DNA of 64,000 bases. It comes from Acidiflorens sp963841945 (lineage in GTDB: Bacteria > Acidobacteriota > Terriglobia > Terriglobales > Acidobacteriaceae). Numbering within the stretch: position 1 is the stretch's first letter; the number at the start of each line of letters is the position of its first letter. The stretch lies in assembly GCA_963841945.1 (NCBI GenBank), contig CAWJFC010000001.1:124001-188000 (forward strand), written 5' to 3'. Of the stretch, positions 9,233-17,424 are shown in pieces. The position numbers were made by a program, and so were the translations under genes. The notes below the pieces were generated by a model that saw nothing but the letters and a program-made list of their open reading frames with translations, had not been told where the DNA came from and made no database searches.

Positions 9233-12200
9233 ATGTCGATCCGCTCCCTCTTCGTCGCATTCTTATCCATCATTCTATTGCTCTTATCGCCCGCTATGGG
9301 CAAGGTCATTCACGTGCCTGCGGACCAGCCGACGATTCAGGCGGGTATCAATGCCGCAGCGAACGGCGATACAGTACTGGTCTCCGCCGGCACATATTAC
9401 GAGAACATTAATTTCAACGGCAAGGCAATCACGGTCACCAGCGTGAGCGGTCCCGCGGCGACGGTGATTGATGGGTCGAAGGGCAGCACGGGAGTTACGG
9501 TTACATTTTCCAGCAGCGAAAAATCGACTTCGATCCTCAGTGGATTCACCATCCAGAATGGTGCGGAGATTGGAATTGAAGTCTATTCCGCATCGCCCAC
9601 AATTACGGGCAACGTCGTCACCCTGAACAACTACTCTTATCCCTGCGGCGACGCGGGAATCATCGTCTCATCCGGCGGGCCGTTGATTCAGGGCAACCTG
9701 ATCACCGAAAACACAACTTCGTCGGAGTGCGGCAATAGCGGAGGAATCTACGCCCTGGAAAACTCCGCCGTCCAAGTTCTGGGCAACGTGATTTCAGGTA
9801 ATGGCGGGGGCGGAATCACTGTATATCAGTCCACCAGTGCCGTAAACATCTCTCAGAACGTTGTAACTCTCAACGCAGGCCCCGGAATCTATGTCTATAG
9901 CGGCGCAGGTTCCGTCAAGATTGTTCAAAATCTGGTCGCTAGCAACCAGGGAACCGGACTCTCCTGGTACTCCCCTCCGGTCACCGCGGTTAGCAATACG
10001 ATCACAAACAACGGGGTGACTTGTTGTTACGGGAACCAGGCCTCCGAAATCAATGGCAACGCGGTCGACAGCACTGTGGTGCTTGACAACAACCTGGTTG
10101 CCGCAGTCGGAGACTATCCGGCATTTTATTGCGGTGCGGCGAACGGCGCACCGCAACTGACCAGCAATGACGTCTTTGCTTTCAACAGCGCGGCCTATGG
10201 GGGAGCCTGCCAGGATCAAACCGGTAGCGATGGAAACATCTCGGCCGATCCGCTTTTTGTCGATCTACTGGGCGAGAACTTTCACATTCAGTCCGCATCG
10301 CCGGCGGTCAATGCCGGCAGTAACTCCGCCCCCGACGAGCCCGCCACAGATATGGACGGCGATGCCCGCATCCTTGGCGGGACGATCGACATTGGGGCCG
10401 ACGAGTATTCTCCCACCACGGCTTTGATTCTGTCGCCCTTGGCACTGCATTTCGCTGCGCAACAGGTTGGAACAGCCAGCTCTCCACAGTCGGTTACGCT
10501 GACCAATCAAACAGCATCGGCCATAGCGCTGAACATGATTGCGACCGGAGGGAATTACTCCTCGACGAACAATTGCGGAACCAGTCTGGCCGGCGGCGCC
10601 AGTTGCCAGATCAGCGTGACTTTCTCTCCCCTTTCGGGAGGCACGATCGATGGCGCAGTGGGAATCTTCACCGGCGCTACGACCAATCCCCTGGCCATTG
10701 AACTCGTGGGCTCAGGTCTGGCTCCGCAGATTCAGCTTCCCTGCTGCTTTTATTTCTGGAACCAGGTGATTGGTACGCAAGCTACTCAGACGGGCAGCGT
10801 GAATAACACGGGACAGGCACCCCTGACAATCTCCAGCATCATCTACTCCGGACCTAGCGATTTCACCGAGACCAATAATTGCCCGATTGCTCCCAATACC
10901 CTGGCGGTTGGGGCATCGTGCACCGTGAGCGTCACGTACTCGCCAACCATTGTCGGCAGCGAATATGGAACCGTTACCTTTACCGACAACGCTCCACAGA
11001 GTCCACAGAGCTTCTCCGTCAGCGGGAGCAGCGTGAGCGCCGGAATGCCGACCCTGAATCCCACTTCCCTTACCTTCCCGACAATACTGATTGGACAGAG
11101 CAGCACACCGCAAACTGCGACGCTCACCAACACCGGCACCGGGCCCCTCGGGATTACGCAAATCTATTCTTACGGAGATTTCCCGGAAACCAATAATTGT
11201 CCAAGCAGTCTCGCGGTGGGAGCGAGTTGTACAATCACGGTCACCTTCACGCCAAGTTCTCCGGGAACGGAATACGGCAATGTTCAAGTTTCGACGGATA
11301 GTGCTAGCGGTGCATCCCTGGCGCTGCAAGGCACCGGTCAAGCTCCTGTACCGACACTCACTTCTCTCTCGCTGACCAGCACTCCGGCGGGTTCAGGAGA
11401 TACGCAGGTTACGGCCACGGGGACAGGCTTCGTTTACGGCTCGCAAGTCTTGTGGAATGGCGTGGAACTCGGTTACTCATACTCATATGGCAACACCCAG
11501 ATCTCGTTCACGATTCCCAGCGGAGATTTAATAACTCCGGGGACCTACCAGATTTCCGTCTTCACACCTGCGCCCGGCGGCGGAGTCTCCAACACCTTGC
11601 CATTCGTGGTGTATCAGCCGATTAACTACGCGGCAAAGTCGACGTCGTACAACTACGTCACCATCACCGGAACAAATCTCGGCCTCAACTACTACAGCTA
11701 CGGCCAGATCATTTCGCCGTTCCCGATCCAGTTTGGGGGTGGCAGTTACAGCACTCTCACCGTCGGGGCGGGCGGAATGATCTCCTTCAGTGGCTTCTGG
11801 TCCTACTACAATTCCCCGATCCCCGACTCGGAGGCCATCACGCTGGTGGCGCCTTTCTGGGACACGCTGTATCCGTTTGGAACGGGTAATGACAACAACG
11901 TGTTTTGGGAGGTGACGGGCACGGAGCCGAATCGTCAGTTAGTTGTAGAGTGGCGCGATGTGGGCTACTGTTGCGAGACGCAAGGCACGGTGAAATTCGA
12001 GGTGGTGTTCTACGAGGGTAGCAGCGAGGTGCTCTTCAACTACGCCGACACAGTGTTTGGTGGCCAATATTCAAGCCACGACAACGGCGCAACCGCCAGC
12101 ATTGGCATGCAGGTTACGCCAACCCTGGGAACCCAATACAGTTACGATCAGCCTTCGGTCAAGAGCAACACCGCGCTGCTTTGGTACCCAAATAGCCCAA

Positions 12201-12811
12201 CCGTCACGGTTTCGACGGGCAGCCTGTCATTCGGGTATCACGAAATTGGCAGCACGAGCAAGGCGCAGAAGATGACCATTACGAATGGCGGCGCCGTTCC
12301 GGTGACCTTCTCGAGCATTACCACTGATAGCAACGACTTCCAGGTCGTGAACAAATGCCCCGCGACGCTGAACAGCGGGAAAACCTGCGTCGTGCACGTG
12401 CTGTTCGACCCAAGTTCGCCGCTGGCCGAGACGGCGACGCTATCGATCAACGACAATGCATCGAATTCGCCGCAAACGGTGGCGCTCTCGGGCACGGGAT
12501 CGGTCACGCCGGTTCTTATCTATCCGATCCTGGCCAACTTCGGCAGCGTACCCGTGGGGCAGACCGCGACCGTGCCGGTCGTACTAGCCAACGCCACGAA
12601 TAAGCCGCTCACGATCCAGGCCATCACTACGACTCCAAGCGTCTATACGCAGACCAATAACTGCGGAAGCTCGCTAGGGGCCGGGACGAGTTGCACGATC
12701 AACGTCTCATTCGCGCCCGTCCAGCAAGGTAACGTTACCGGGCAACTCGCCATGGCACTCGATGGCAAGAAGAGCGTAAATGAAGTCAAGCTGGCAGGAT
12801 CGGGAAAGTAA
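9233..12811 (+). CDS. Large secreted protein: parallel beta-helix, choice-of-anchor-D repeats, IPT/TIG and nidogen-like module
   Basis: 1192 residues with a signal peptide (~1-24). Residues ~25-390 form a pectate-lyase-like right-handed beta-helix with recurring N-x-I/V-x-x-N turns, ending in the common ADEY closure. Three choice-of-anchor-D (ASPM/Hydin-like) domains follow (~395-705), each with a NNC...AGASC-type pair of cysteines. An IPT/TIG fold (~706-795), a nidogen-like segment (~796-985) and two more anchor-D domains (~988-1192) complete it. No LPxTG, PEP-CTERM or other sorting tail is visible. Probably an adhesin or surface polysaccharide-binding protein; substrate unknown. Confidence 0.88.
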   Translation: MSIRSLFVAFLSIILLLLSPAMGKVIHVPADQPTIQAGINAAANGDTVLVSAGTYYENINFNGKAITVTSVSGPAATVIDGSKGSTGVTVTFSSSEKSTSILSGFTIQNGAEIGIEVYSASPTITGNVVTLNNYSYPCGDAGIIVSSGGPLIQGNLITENTTSSECGNSGGIYALENSAVQVLGNVISGNGGGGITVYQSTSAVNISQNVVTLNAGPGIYVYSGAGSVKIVQNLVASNQGTGLSWYSPPVTAVSNTITNNGVTCCYGNQASEINGNAVDSTVVLDNNLVAAVGDYPAFYCGAANGAPQLTSNDVFAFNSAAYGGACQDQTGSDGNISADPLFVDLLGENFHIQSASPAVNAGSNSAPDEPATDMDGDARILGGTIDIGADEYSPTTALILSPLALHFAAQQVGTASSPQSVTLTNQTASAIALNMIATGGNYSSTNNCGTSLAGGASCQISVTFSPLSGGTIDGAVGIFTGATTNPLAIELVGSGLAPQIQLPCCFYFWNQVIGTQATQTGSVNNTGQAPLTISSIIYSGPSDFTETNNCPIAPNTLAVGASCTVSVTYSPTIVGSEYGTVTFTDNAPQSPQSFSVSGSSVSAGMPTLNPTSLTFPTILIGQSSTPQTATLTNTGTGPLGITQIYSYGDFPETNNCPSSLAVGASCTITVTFTPSSPGTEYGNVQVSTDSASGASLALQGTGQAPVPTLTSLSLTSTPAGSGDTQVTATGTGFVYGSQVLWNGVELGYSYSYGNTQISFTIPSGDLITPGTYQISVFTPAPGGGVSNTLPFVVYQPINYAAKSTSYNYVTITGTNLGLNYYSYGQIISPFPIQFGGGSYSTLTVGAGGMISFSGFWSYYNSPIPDSEAITLVAPFWDTLYPFGTGNDNNVFWEVTGTEPNRQLVVEWRDVGYCCETQGTVKFEVVFYEGSSEVLFNYADTVFGGQYSSHDNGATASIGMQVTPTLGTQYSYDQPSVKSNTALLWYPNSPTVTVSTGSLSFGYHEIGSTSKAQKMTITNGGAVPVTFSSITTDSNDFQVVNKCPATLNSGKTCVVHVLFDPSSPLAETATLSINDNASNSPQTVALSGTGSVTPVLIYPILANFGSVPVGQTATVPVVLANATNKPLTIQAITTTPSVYTQTNNCGSSLGAGTSCTINVSFAPVQQGNVTGQLAMALDGKKSVNEVKLAGSGK

Positions 12812-12843
12812 AGCAGGTCTTCGGGCAAGCATTCGATGAAAAC

Positions 12844-12874
12844 AAGGGCAGATCCGACAGGACTGCCCTTTCTT
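12844..12874 (+). terminator. Rho-independent terminator of the beta-helix protein gene
   Basis: Stem AAGGGCAG (12844-12851) / CTGCCCTT (12863-12870), 11-nt loop, followed by TTTCTT, 33 bases after the stop codon. Confidence 0.75.
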
Positions 12875-12989
12875 ATCACCTTTCGGGGTTCCCCTAACAA
12901 AACAAGCGTTACTCGGAGGCCCGCCCCATATCCCACTTAACTCCTTGTGTTCTACGACCCCTGGACTGCACACCCCGGTCACTGGTAGA

Positions 12990-13005
12990 GGTGACAGCCG
13001 TCACG
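12990..13005. promoter_or_regulatory. CRP/FNR-like operator upstream of cytochrome c
   Basis: GGTGA-CAGCCG-TCACG, containing the perfect inverted repeat GTGAC-N4-GTCAC. Its centre is about 170 bp before the cytochrome start. Three related sites occur at 19577, 22189 and 22235. Confidence 0.5.
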
Positions 13006-13167
13006 GCGGTATTTCGCCACATTGTTGAAACTCTCATCAGCGCGGCCGGAAATGCAGTGAATCGCCACAAGGCGGTTCAAGATGTCGCGGCGGTGGTGAA
13101 AATGGCAACACGTTACTCTAGCCACCGCTCCCCTCGCGCCAACTTACATTCTGAGAGGAAAGCAATC

Positions 13168-13464
13168 ATGAAAACCACCAAAATCGCGGCGCTTGTACTG
13201 ACGATCGCGGTCGCACTGTTCATTCTGATTCCGAGTCTGTCCTGGGCCGATGACGGCGCTGGTCTTTACAAGGCGAAATGCGCCGCGTGCCATGGTGCAG
13301 ATGCGGCTGGCAAACCCGCGATGAAGGCTCCGGCTCTGGCCGGCAAAGACGAGGCAACAATCACCAAGGGCGTCGCTGAAACAGCGAAGCACCCGGCTGG
13401 TGTGAAGGGTCTCCCCGCCGACGACGTAAAGGCGATCGCGACCTACCTGAAGGGCTTGAAGTAG
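13168..13464 (+). CDS. Small secreted monoheme cytochrome c
   Basis: 98 residues with a signal peptide ending near LSWA. One heme-c site C38-A-A-C41-H42 is followed by GADAAGKPAMKAPAL, as in c6/class I cytochromes. At the position where relatives carry the axial Met (K-M-P-A), this protein has K-H75-P-A, which suggests bis-His ligation or a shifted ligand; M52-like Met in KPAMKAP is the alternative. It is a periplasmic electron carrier, probably linked to the HybA/HybB-like genes that follow after a 345-bp gap. Confidence 0.88.
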   Translation: MKTTKIAALVLTIAVALFILIPSLSWADDGAGLYKAKCAACHGADAAGKPAMKAPALAGKDEATITKGVAETAKHPAGVKGLPADDVKAIATYLKGLK

Positions 13465-13809
13465 TCCGGCACTACTGGAAGAAAATCGACTGTTTCCTTT
13501 GTGGCTTCCGCACCGCCAGTCCCCCAGCGGCGGCGGAAGCCTGCGGAGGTGCGCGGTGAAAGTGACCGGTGTATCTGGGCTCATCGCAACCCTGGACGGC
13601 AGCTCCCCGAATCTGGCTGAGCGCCGAGGCCCCTTCGTACCGATTCATGGGAACAGTCAGCCCGGGTTCTACCCATTTGGGGAACCCGGGCATTTATCTG
13701 CCAGACGAGCCAGCAGTCGAGCTGGCATTTGCTTGCCACTTCGCCACAGTTCTCACCTCCGCACCCGGCGTGCGGACGTCCTGTTCCGGAGTGGCCCGGA
13801 GATCAACTC
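13465..13809. other. Non-coding region between cytochrome c and hybA-like gene
   Basis: 345 bases without a supported gene. A 10-bp stem-loop at 13660-13691 could end the cytochrome transcript. No strong promoter was recognised for the downstream genes. Confidence 0.45.
13660..13691 (+). terminator. Stem-loop, possible terminator
   Basis: GCCCGGGTTC (13660-13669) pairs with GAACCCGGGC (13682-13691) around a 12-nt loop, followed by ATTTATCT. The T content is modest, so it may be a terminator or a processing hairpin. Confidence 0.45.
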
Positions 13810-14577
13810 ATGAGTAAGGCCATCCTGTACGACTCCACCCTGTGCATCGGCTGCAAGCAATGCGAAGGCGCCTGCGCGCAGCAGAACAAGCTGCCCTATG
13901 ACGACAACGTGGCGGCTGAATCGGTGCAATCGGCGCATAAGTACACCGTCGTTCTCACCAAGGAAGATAAGTTCATGCGGCGCCTGTGCATGCACTGCCA
14001 AAAGCCGGCATGCGCCTCGGTTTGCCCGGTGGGCGCGCTGCATAAGACTTCGGCGGGGCCAGTTATTTATGACGTCTGGAAGTGCATCGGCTGCCGTTAT
14101 TGCATGGTCGCTTGCCCATTCAGTCAGCCCAAGTATGAATGGCAGGCGCTGAATCCGCGGGTACGCAAATGCATTATGTGCCCGGATCGGGTGGCGGAGG
14201 GCAAGCAGACGGCATGCGCCGAGATCTGCCCGACAGGCGCGACAAAATTTGGCGAGCGCGACGCGCTGATCACCGAGGCCAGGAAGCGGCTGAGTGACAA
14301 TCCCACGAACTACAAGCAGCGGATTTACGGCGTCGACGAGGTCGGCGGAACCTCTGTGCTGCTGATTGCCGGCGTGGATGTCGAGGAGTTCGGGTATCCA
14401 GCATCGGCGAAGCTGGGCGACATGCCAATGCCGGAGTACACCGGTCGCGTGATGGAGAGAATTCCGGACTTTATCCCGCTGTGGACGCTGGTATTGGGTG
14501 GTATTTACTGGGTGTCGCATCGCCGCGATGAAGTAGCGGAGGCGGAGGCGGCAGAGAAAAATGGGAGCGCGCGATGA
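13810..14577 (+). CDS. HybA-like 4Fe-4S ferredoxin, electron-transfer subunit
   Basis: 255 residues. Four [4Fe-4S] binding groups are visible: CIGCKQCEGAC, CMHCQKPACASVC, CIGCRYCMVAC and CIMCPDRVAEGKQTACAEIC. A C-terminal membrane helix (FIPLWTLVLGGIYWV) matches HybA. Unlike E. coli HybA, the N-terminus (MSKAILYDS) has no Tat signal. The ATG at 13810 is the only start consistent with the first cluster. The stop overlaps the start of the hybB-like gene by 4 bp. It should pass electrons to or from the quinone pool through that partner; no hydrogenase or other catalytic subunit is adjacent. Confidence 0.9.
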   Translation: MSKAILYDSTLCIGCKQCEGACAQQNKLPYDDNVAAESVQSAHKYTVVLTKEDKFMRRLCMHCQKPACASVCPVGALHKTSAGPVIYDVWKCIGCRYCMVACPFSQPKYEWQALNPRVRKCIMCPDRVAEGKQTACAEICPTGATKFGERDALITEARKRLSDNPTNYKQRIYGVDEVGGTSVLLIAGVDVEEFGYPASAKLGDMPMPEYTGRVMERIPDFIPLWTLVLGGIYWVSHRRDEVAEAEAAEKNGSAR

Positions 14578-15743
14578 AATTTAAACTTACTCTCTGGCGG
14601 GTCGTCTTCCTTGTGATCATGGCCGCAGGCCTCTACTCCTCGTTTGTGCGCTACTTCCGCGGCCTGGGCGCGGTTTCCAACATGACCGACCAGTTCCCGT
14701 GGGGACTCTGGATCGGCTTCGACTGCCTGTGCGGCGTCATGCTGGCGGCGGGCGGCTTCTGCATGGTGGGCGCGGTCTACCTGTTTAACGTGGAGCGGCT
14801 GCACGCGGTGGTGCGTCCCGCCGTGCTGACCGCTTTCCTCGGTTACCTCCTCTTCATTGTCGGCCTGATGTTCGACCTGGGACGGCCCTGGTATATCTGG
14901 CACCAGATCATCTATCGAAATCCGCACTCGGTCATGTTCGAAGTGGGCATGTGCGTGATGCTTTACACCACCATTCTTTTCTTCGAATTCCTGCCCAATG
15001 TCTTCGAACGCCTCAAATGGAAAACTCCCACCAAGTGGATCAACCGGATCTATCCCGTGCTGATCGTCGGCGGAATTCTGCTCTCGACGTTGCACCAAAG
15101 CTCGCTCGGATCGCTTTATCTAATCATGCCGACCAAGCTGCATCCGTTCTGGTACACGCCCGCCCTGCCCTTCTTCTTCTTTGGATCGGCGGTCGCGGTT
15201 GGCCTGGCGATGACCATCTTCGAGTCGACGCAAAGCGCGAAGGCCTTTGGGCGGCAGCTCGAACTGCCGGTGCTGGTCACACTCGGCGGCGCGCTTCTGG
15301 TTGCGCTGTGGGTCAACCTGCTGCTGCGGTTTGAGGACTTTTACCATCGCGGCATGCTCGGACAGATCTTCAAACCGAGCTATGAAGCGTACTTCCTGTG
15401 GCTGGAACTGACGCTGACCTTCGTGATTCCGATCGGCATGCTCAGCTTCAAGAAGGTGCGGATGTCGCCGCAGCTTCTCTATCTGGCGTCGATCTCGACC
15501 GTGCTGGGATTTATCACCAACCGGCTGAACATTGCGCTGATCGGCTTTGAGACGTTCGCTGGACATCACTACGAACCGAAATGGACGGAGTTCTCCATCA
15601 CGCTGATGATCATCGCGATGGGGTTTGCCCTGTTCGGCTTGGCCGTAAAGTACTTGCCGATTTTTGAAAGCGAATCGAAACACACGCTCGAAGAACCGGA
15701 AATACCAATCGGTGCCGGGGTCTTGAGCCATGCCGGAGACTAG
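14574..15743 (+). CDS. HybB/NrfD-like integral membrane quinone oxidoreductase subunit
   Basis: 389 residues with about nine or ten membrane helices and the HybB-like signature WGLWIGFDCLCGVMLAAGGF. Family members (HybB, NrfD, PsrC) exchange electrons between periplasmic or cytoplasmic Fe-S partners and quinone. It overlaps the HybA-like gene by ATGA and its own 3' end overlaps the histidine kinase start by 14 bp, so the three are translationally coupled. Electron donor and acceptor are unknown; the upstream cytochrome c is a candidate partner. Confidence 0.9.
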   Translation: MKFKLTLWRVVFLVIMAAGLYSSFVRYFRGLGAVSNMTDQFPWGLWIGFDCLCGVMLAAGGFCMVGAVYLFNVERLHAVVRPAVLTAFLGYLLFIVGLMFDLGRPWYIWHQIIYRNPHSVMFEVGMCVMLYTTILFFEFLPNVFERLKWKTPTKWINRIYPVLIVGGILLSTLHQSSLGSLYLIMPTKLHPFWYTPALPFFFFGSAVAVGLAMTIFESTQSAKAFGRQLELPVLVTLGGALLVALWVNLLLRFEDFYHRGMLGQIFKPSYEAYFLWLELTLTFVIPIGMLSFKKVRMSPQLLYLASISTVLGFITNRLNIALIGFETFAGHHYEPKWTEFSITLMIIAMGFALFGLAVKYLPIFESESKHTLEEPEIPIGAGVLSHAGD

Positions 15744-17424
15744 TAAAAACGCGAACGGGACCGCAGCGGTAGCACCGGTTCGCTATGGGCTTGGAACCAA
15801 GCTCATCGTTATGCTGCTGGGCGGAATGCTGGTCATCTTTGCGCTGCTCGGCTACCTGACGATCCGCCTGCAGCGCCAGCACATGGAAGCGGCTACGCTG
15901 CTCAGCGCCGAGCGCATCAGTGACGTAATTCAGCGCAATACCACCGAATACATGCTGCGCAACGACCGCGAGGGCTTGCACCGTGCCATCTCCGCCATGG
16001 CCAACGAGCCCGGTGTGGTCCGGCTGCGCGTGTTCGACCGTGAAGGGCGCATCAGTTACTCCTCCGAGGCGCCGGAGATTGACCAGACCGTCGATAAGGA
16101 AGCCGAAGCCTGTTATGGCTGTCACGCGCAACAGCAGCCCCTGGCGCGCCTGAACCGTCCCGACCGCTTCCGCATTTACACCGCCAAGGATGAGCGCGTG
16201 CTGGCCATTATCACGCCCATTGAGAACCAGTCCAACTGCTCGAATGCCGAGTGCCACGCACATCCCGCAGACCAGCAGGTTCTGGGCGTTCTCGATACTC
16301 ACTTGTCCCTCGCCCACACCGATCAGCAACTGGCGGAGCTCTCCTGGCGAGTCGCGATCTGCGACGCGCTAGCGATGGCAGCGACCGCGCTGCTCAGCTG
16401 GATCTTCATCCGGCGCGTCGTCGAGCGGCCTCTGAGGCAGCTGCACGAAGGCACCGAAAAGCTGACTGCCGGGGCGCTCGGAATCCAGATTAAATCCACC
16501 TCCCACGACGAGATTGGCATGCTGGCCGACTCGTTCAATCTAATGAGCCTCAAGCTCCAGGCGGCCAACGAGGAGGTCGTAGCCTGGGCGCACCATCTGG
16601 AAGATCGGGTCAAAGAGAAGACGGGCGAGTTGCAGCGCGCCCATGACGAGGTGCTGCACGTCGAGACCATGGCCTCCGTCGGCAAGATGGCCGCCGTCGT
16701 CGCCCACGAAATCAATAATCCACTCTCCGGCATCCTCACCTATTCGAAGCTGATCAAGAAGTGGGTGGACAATGGCTTGGCCTCGGCGGAGAAAAAAGAA
16801 GAGGCGAAACAGTGCCTGGACCTGATCTCTTCCGAAAGCAAACGCTGCGGCGAACTCGTCAAGAACCTTCTCACCTTCTCGCGGCAGTCGCCGATGAACG
16901 TGCAGCCCACCGACGTCAACCGCCTGGTGGGTCAGTGCACCATGCTGGTGCGCCCGAACTTGAAACACGGTTCCATCGAGCTGCACACTTCGCTCGCCGA
17001 GGGGCTGCCGCTGCTGCATTGCGATCCCTCGCAGATCGAACAAGTCCTGCTGGCCGTGATTGTGAACGCCGCCGACGCCATGCCCAAGGGCGGCAACCTT
17101 TGGATCGATTCGCATCTGTCCGAGGATGGCGGCCGCGTAGTCCTCACCGTGCGCGACGACGGCTCGGGCATTCCCGCCGAGATCATGTCGAAGATCTTCG
17201 ACCCCTTTGTCACCACCAAGGAAACTGGGCGCGGCACCGGGCTCGGTCTGGCGGTGAGCCGCGGCATTATCGAGCGCCACAGCGGCACTATCAAGCTCGA
17301 TTCCGAAGTCGGAAAAGGAACAACCGTAACCATCCTATTGCCCGTGCCCAGTCGCTCAACCCCCGCTGAGCCCGCAACCGCGCCCTCCCTGGCTGGGGTG
17401 GGCACAGAAACGAAAACGAGGTGA
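15730..17424 (+). CDS. Membrane histidine kinase with two heme-c-type motifs in its sensor domain
   Basis: 564 residues. Membrane helix ~22-46, periplasmic sensor ~47-205, second helix ~207-230, HAMP ~230-285, coiled coil, HisKA with H326 in VAHEINNPLSG, and an HATPase domain with N, G1 (DDGSGIP) and G2 (GRGTGLGLA) boxes. The sensor domain contains C128-Y-G-C131-H132 and C170-SNAE-C175-H176, a CxxCH and a CX4CH heme attachment motif. This suggests a covalently bound heme redox or gas sensor. It overlaps the hybB-like gene upstream and its stop overlaps the response regulator start (GTGA). Confidence 0.92.
   Translation: MPETSKNANGTAAVAPVRYGLGTKLIVMLLGGMLVIFALLGYLTIRLQRQHMEAATLLSAERISDVIQRNTTEYMLRNDREGLHRAISAMANEPGVVRLRVFDREGRISYSSEAPEIDQTVDKEAEACYGCHAQQQPLARLNRPDRFRIYTAKDERVLAIITPIENQSNCSNAECHAHPADQQVLGVLDTHLSLAHTDQQLAELSWRVAICDALAMAATALLSWIFIRRVVERPLRQLHEGTEKLTAGALGIQIKSTSHDEIGMLADSFNLMSLKLQAANEEVVAWAHHLEDRVKEKTGELQRAHDEVLHVETMASVGKMAAVVAHEINNPLSGILTYSKLIKKWVDNGLASAEKKEEAKQCLDLISSESKRCGELVKNLLTFSRQSPMNVQPTDVNRLVGQCTMLVRPNLKHGSIELHTSLAEGLPLLHCDPSQIEQVLLAVIVNAADAMPKGGNLWIDSHLSEDGGRVVLTVRDDGSGIPAEIMSKIFDPFVTTKETGRGTGLGLAVSRGIIERHSGTIKLDSEVGKGTTVTILLPVPSRSTPAEPATAPSLAGVGTETKTR

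Larger units (their letters stand above)
12812..13167. other. Non-coding region between the beta-helix gene and cytochrome c gene
   Basis: 356 bases. A rho-independent terminator lies at 12844-12874 and a CRP/FNR-like dyad at 12990-13005. The ribosome binding site GAGAGGAAAG precedes the cytochrome ATG. No further gene is supported. Confidence 0.5.

Noticed and set aside
13810..15743. Ni-Fe hydrogenase operon
   Set aside because: Only HybA- and HybB-like subunits are present; no large or small subunit or maturation gene was found in the window.
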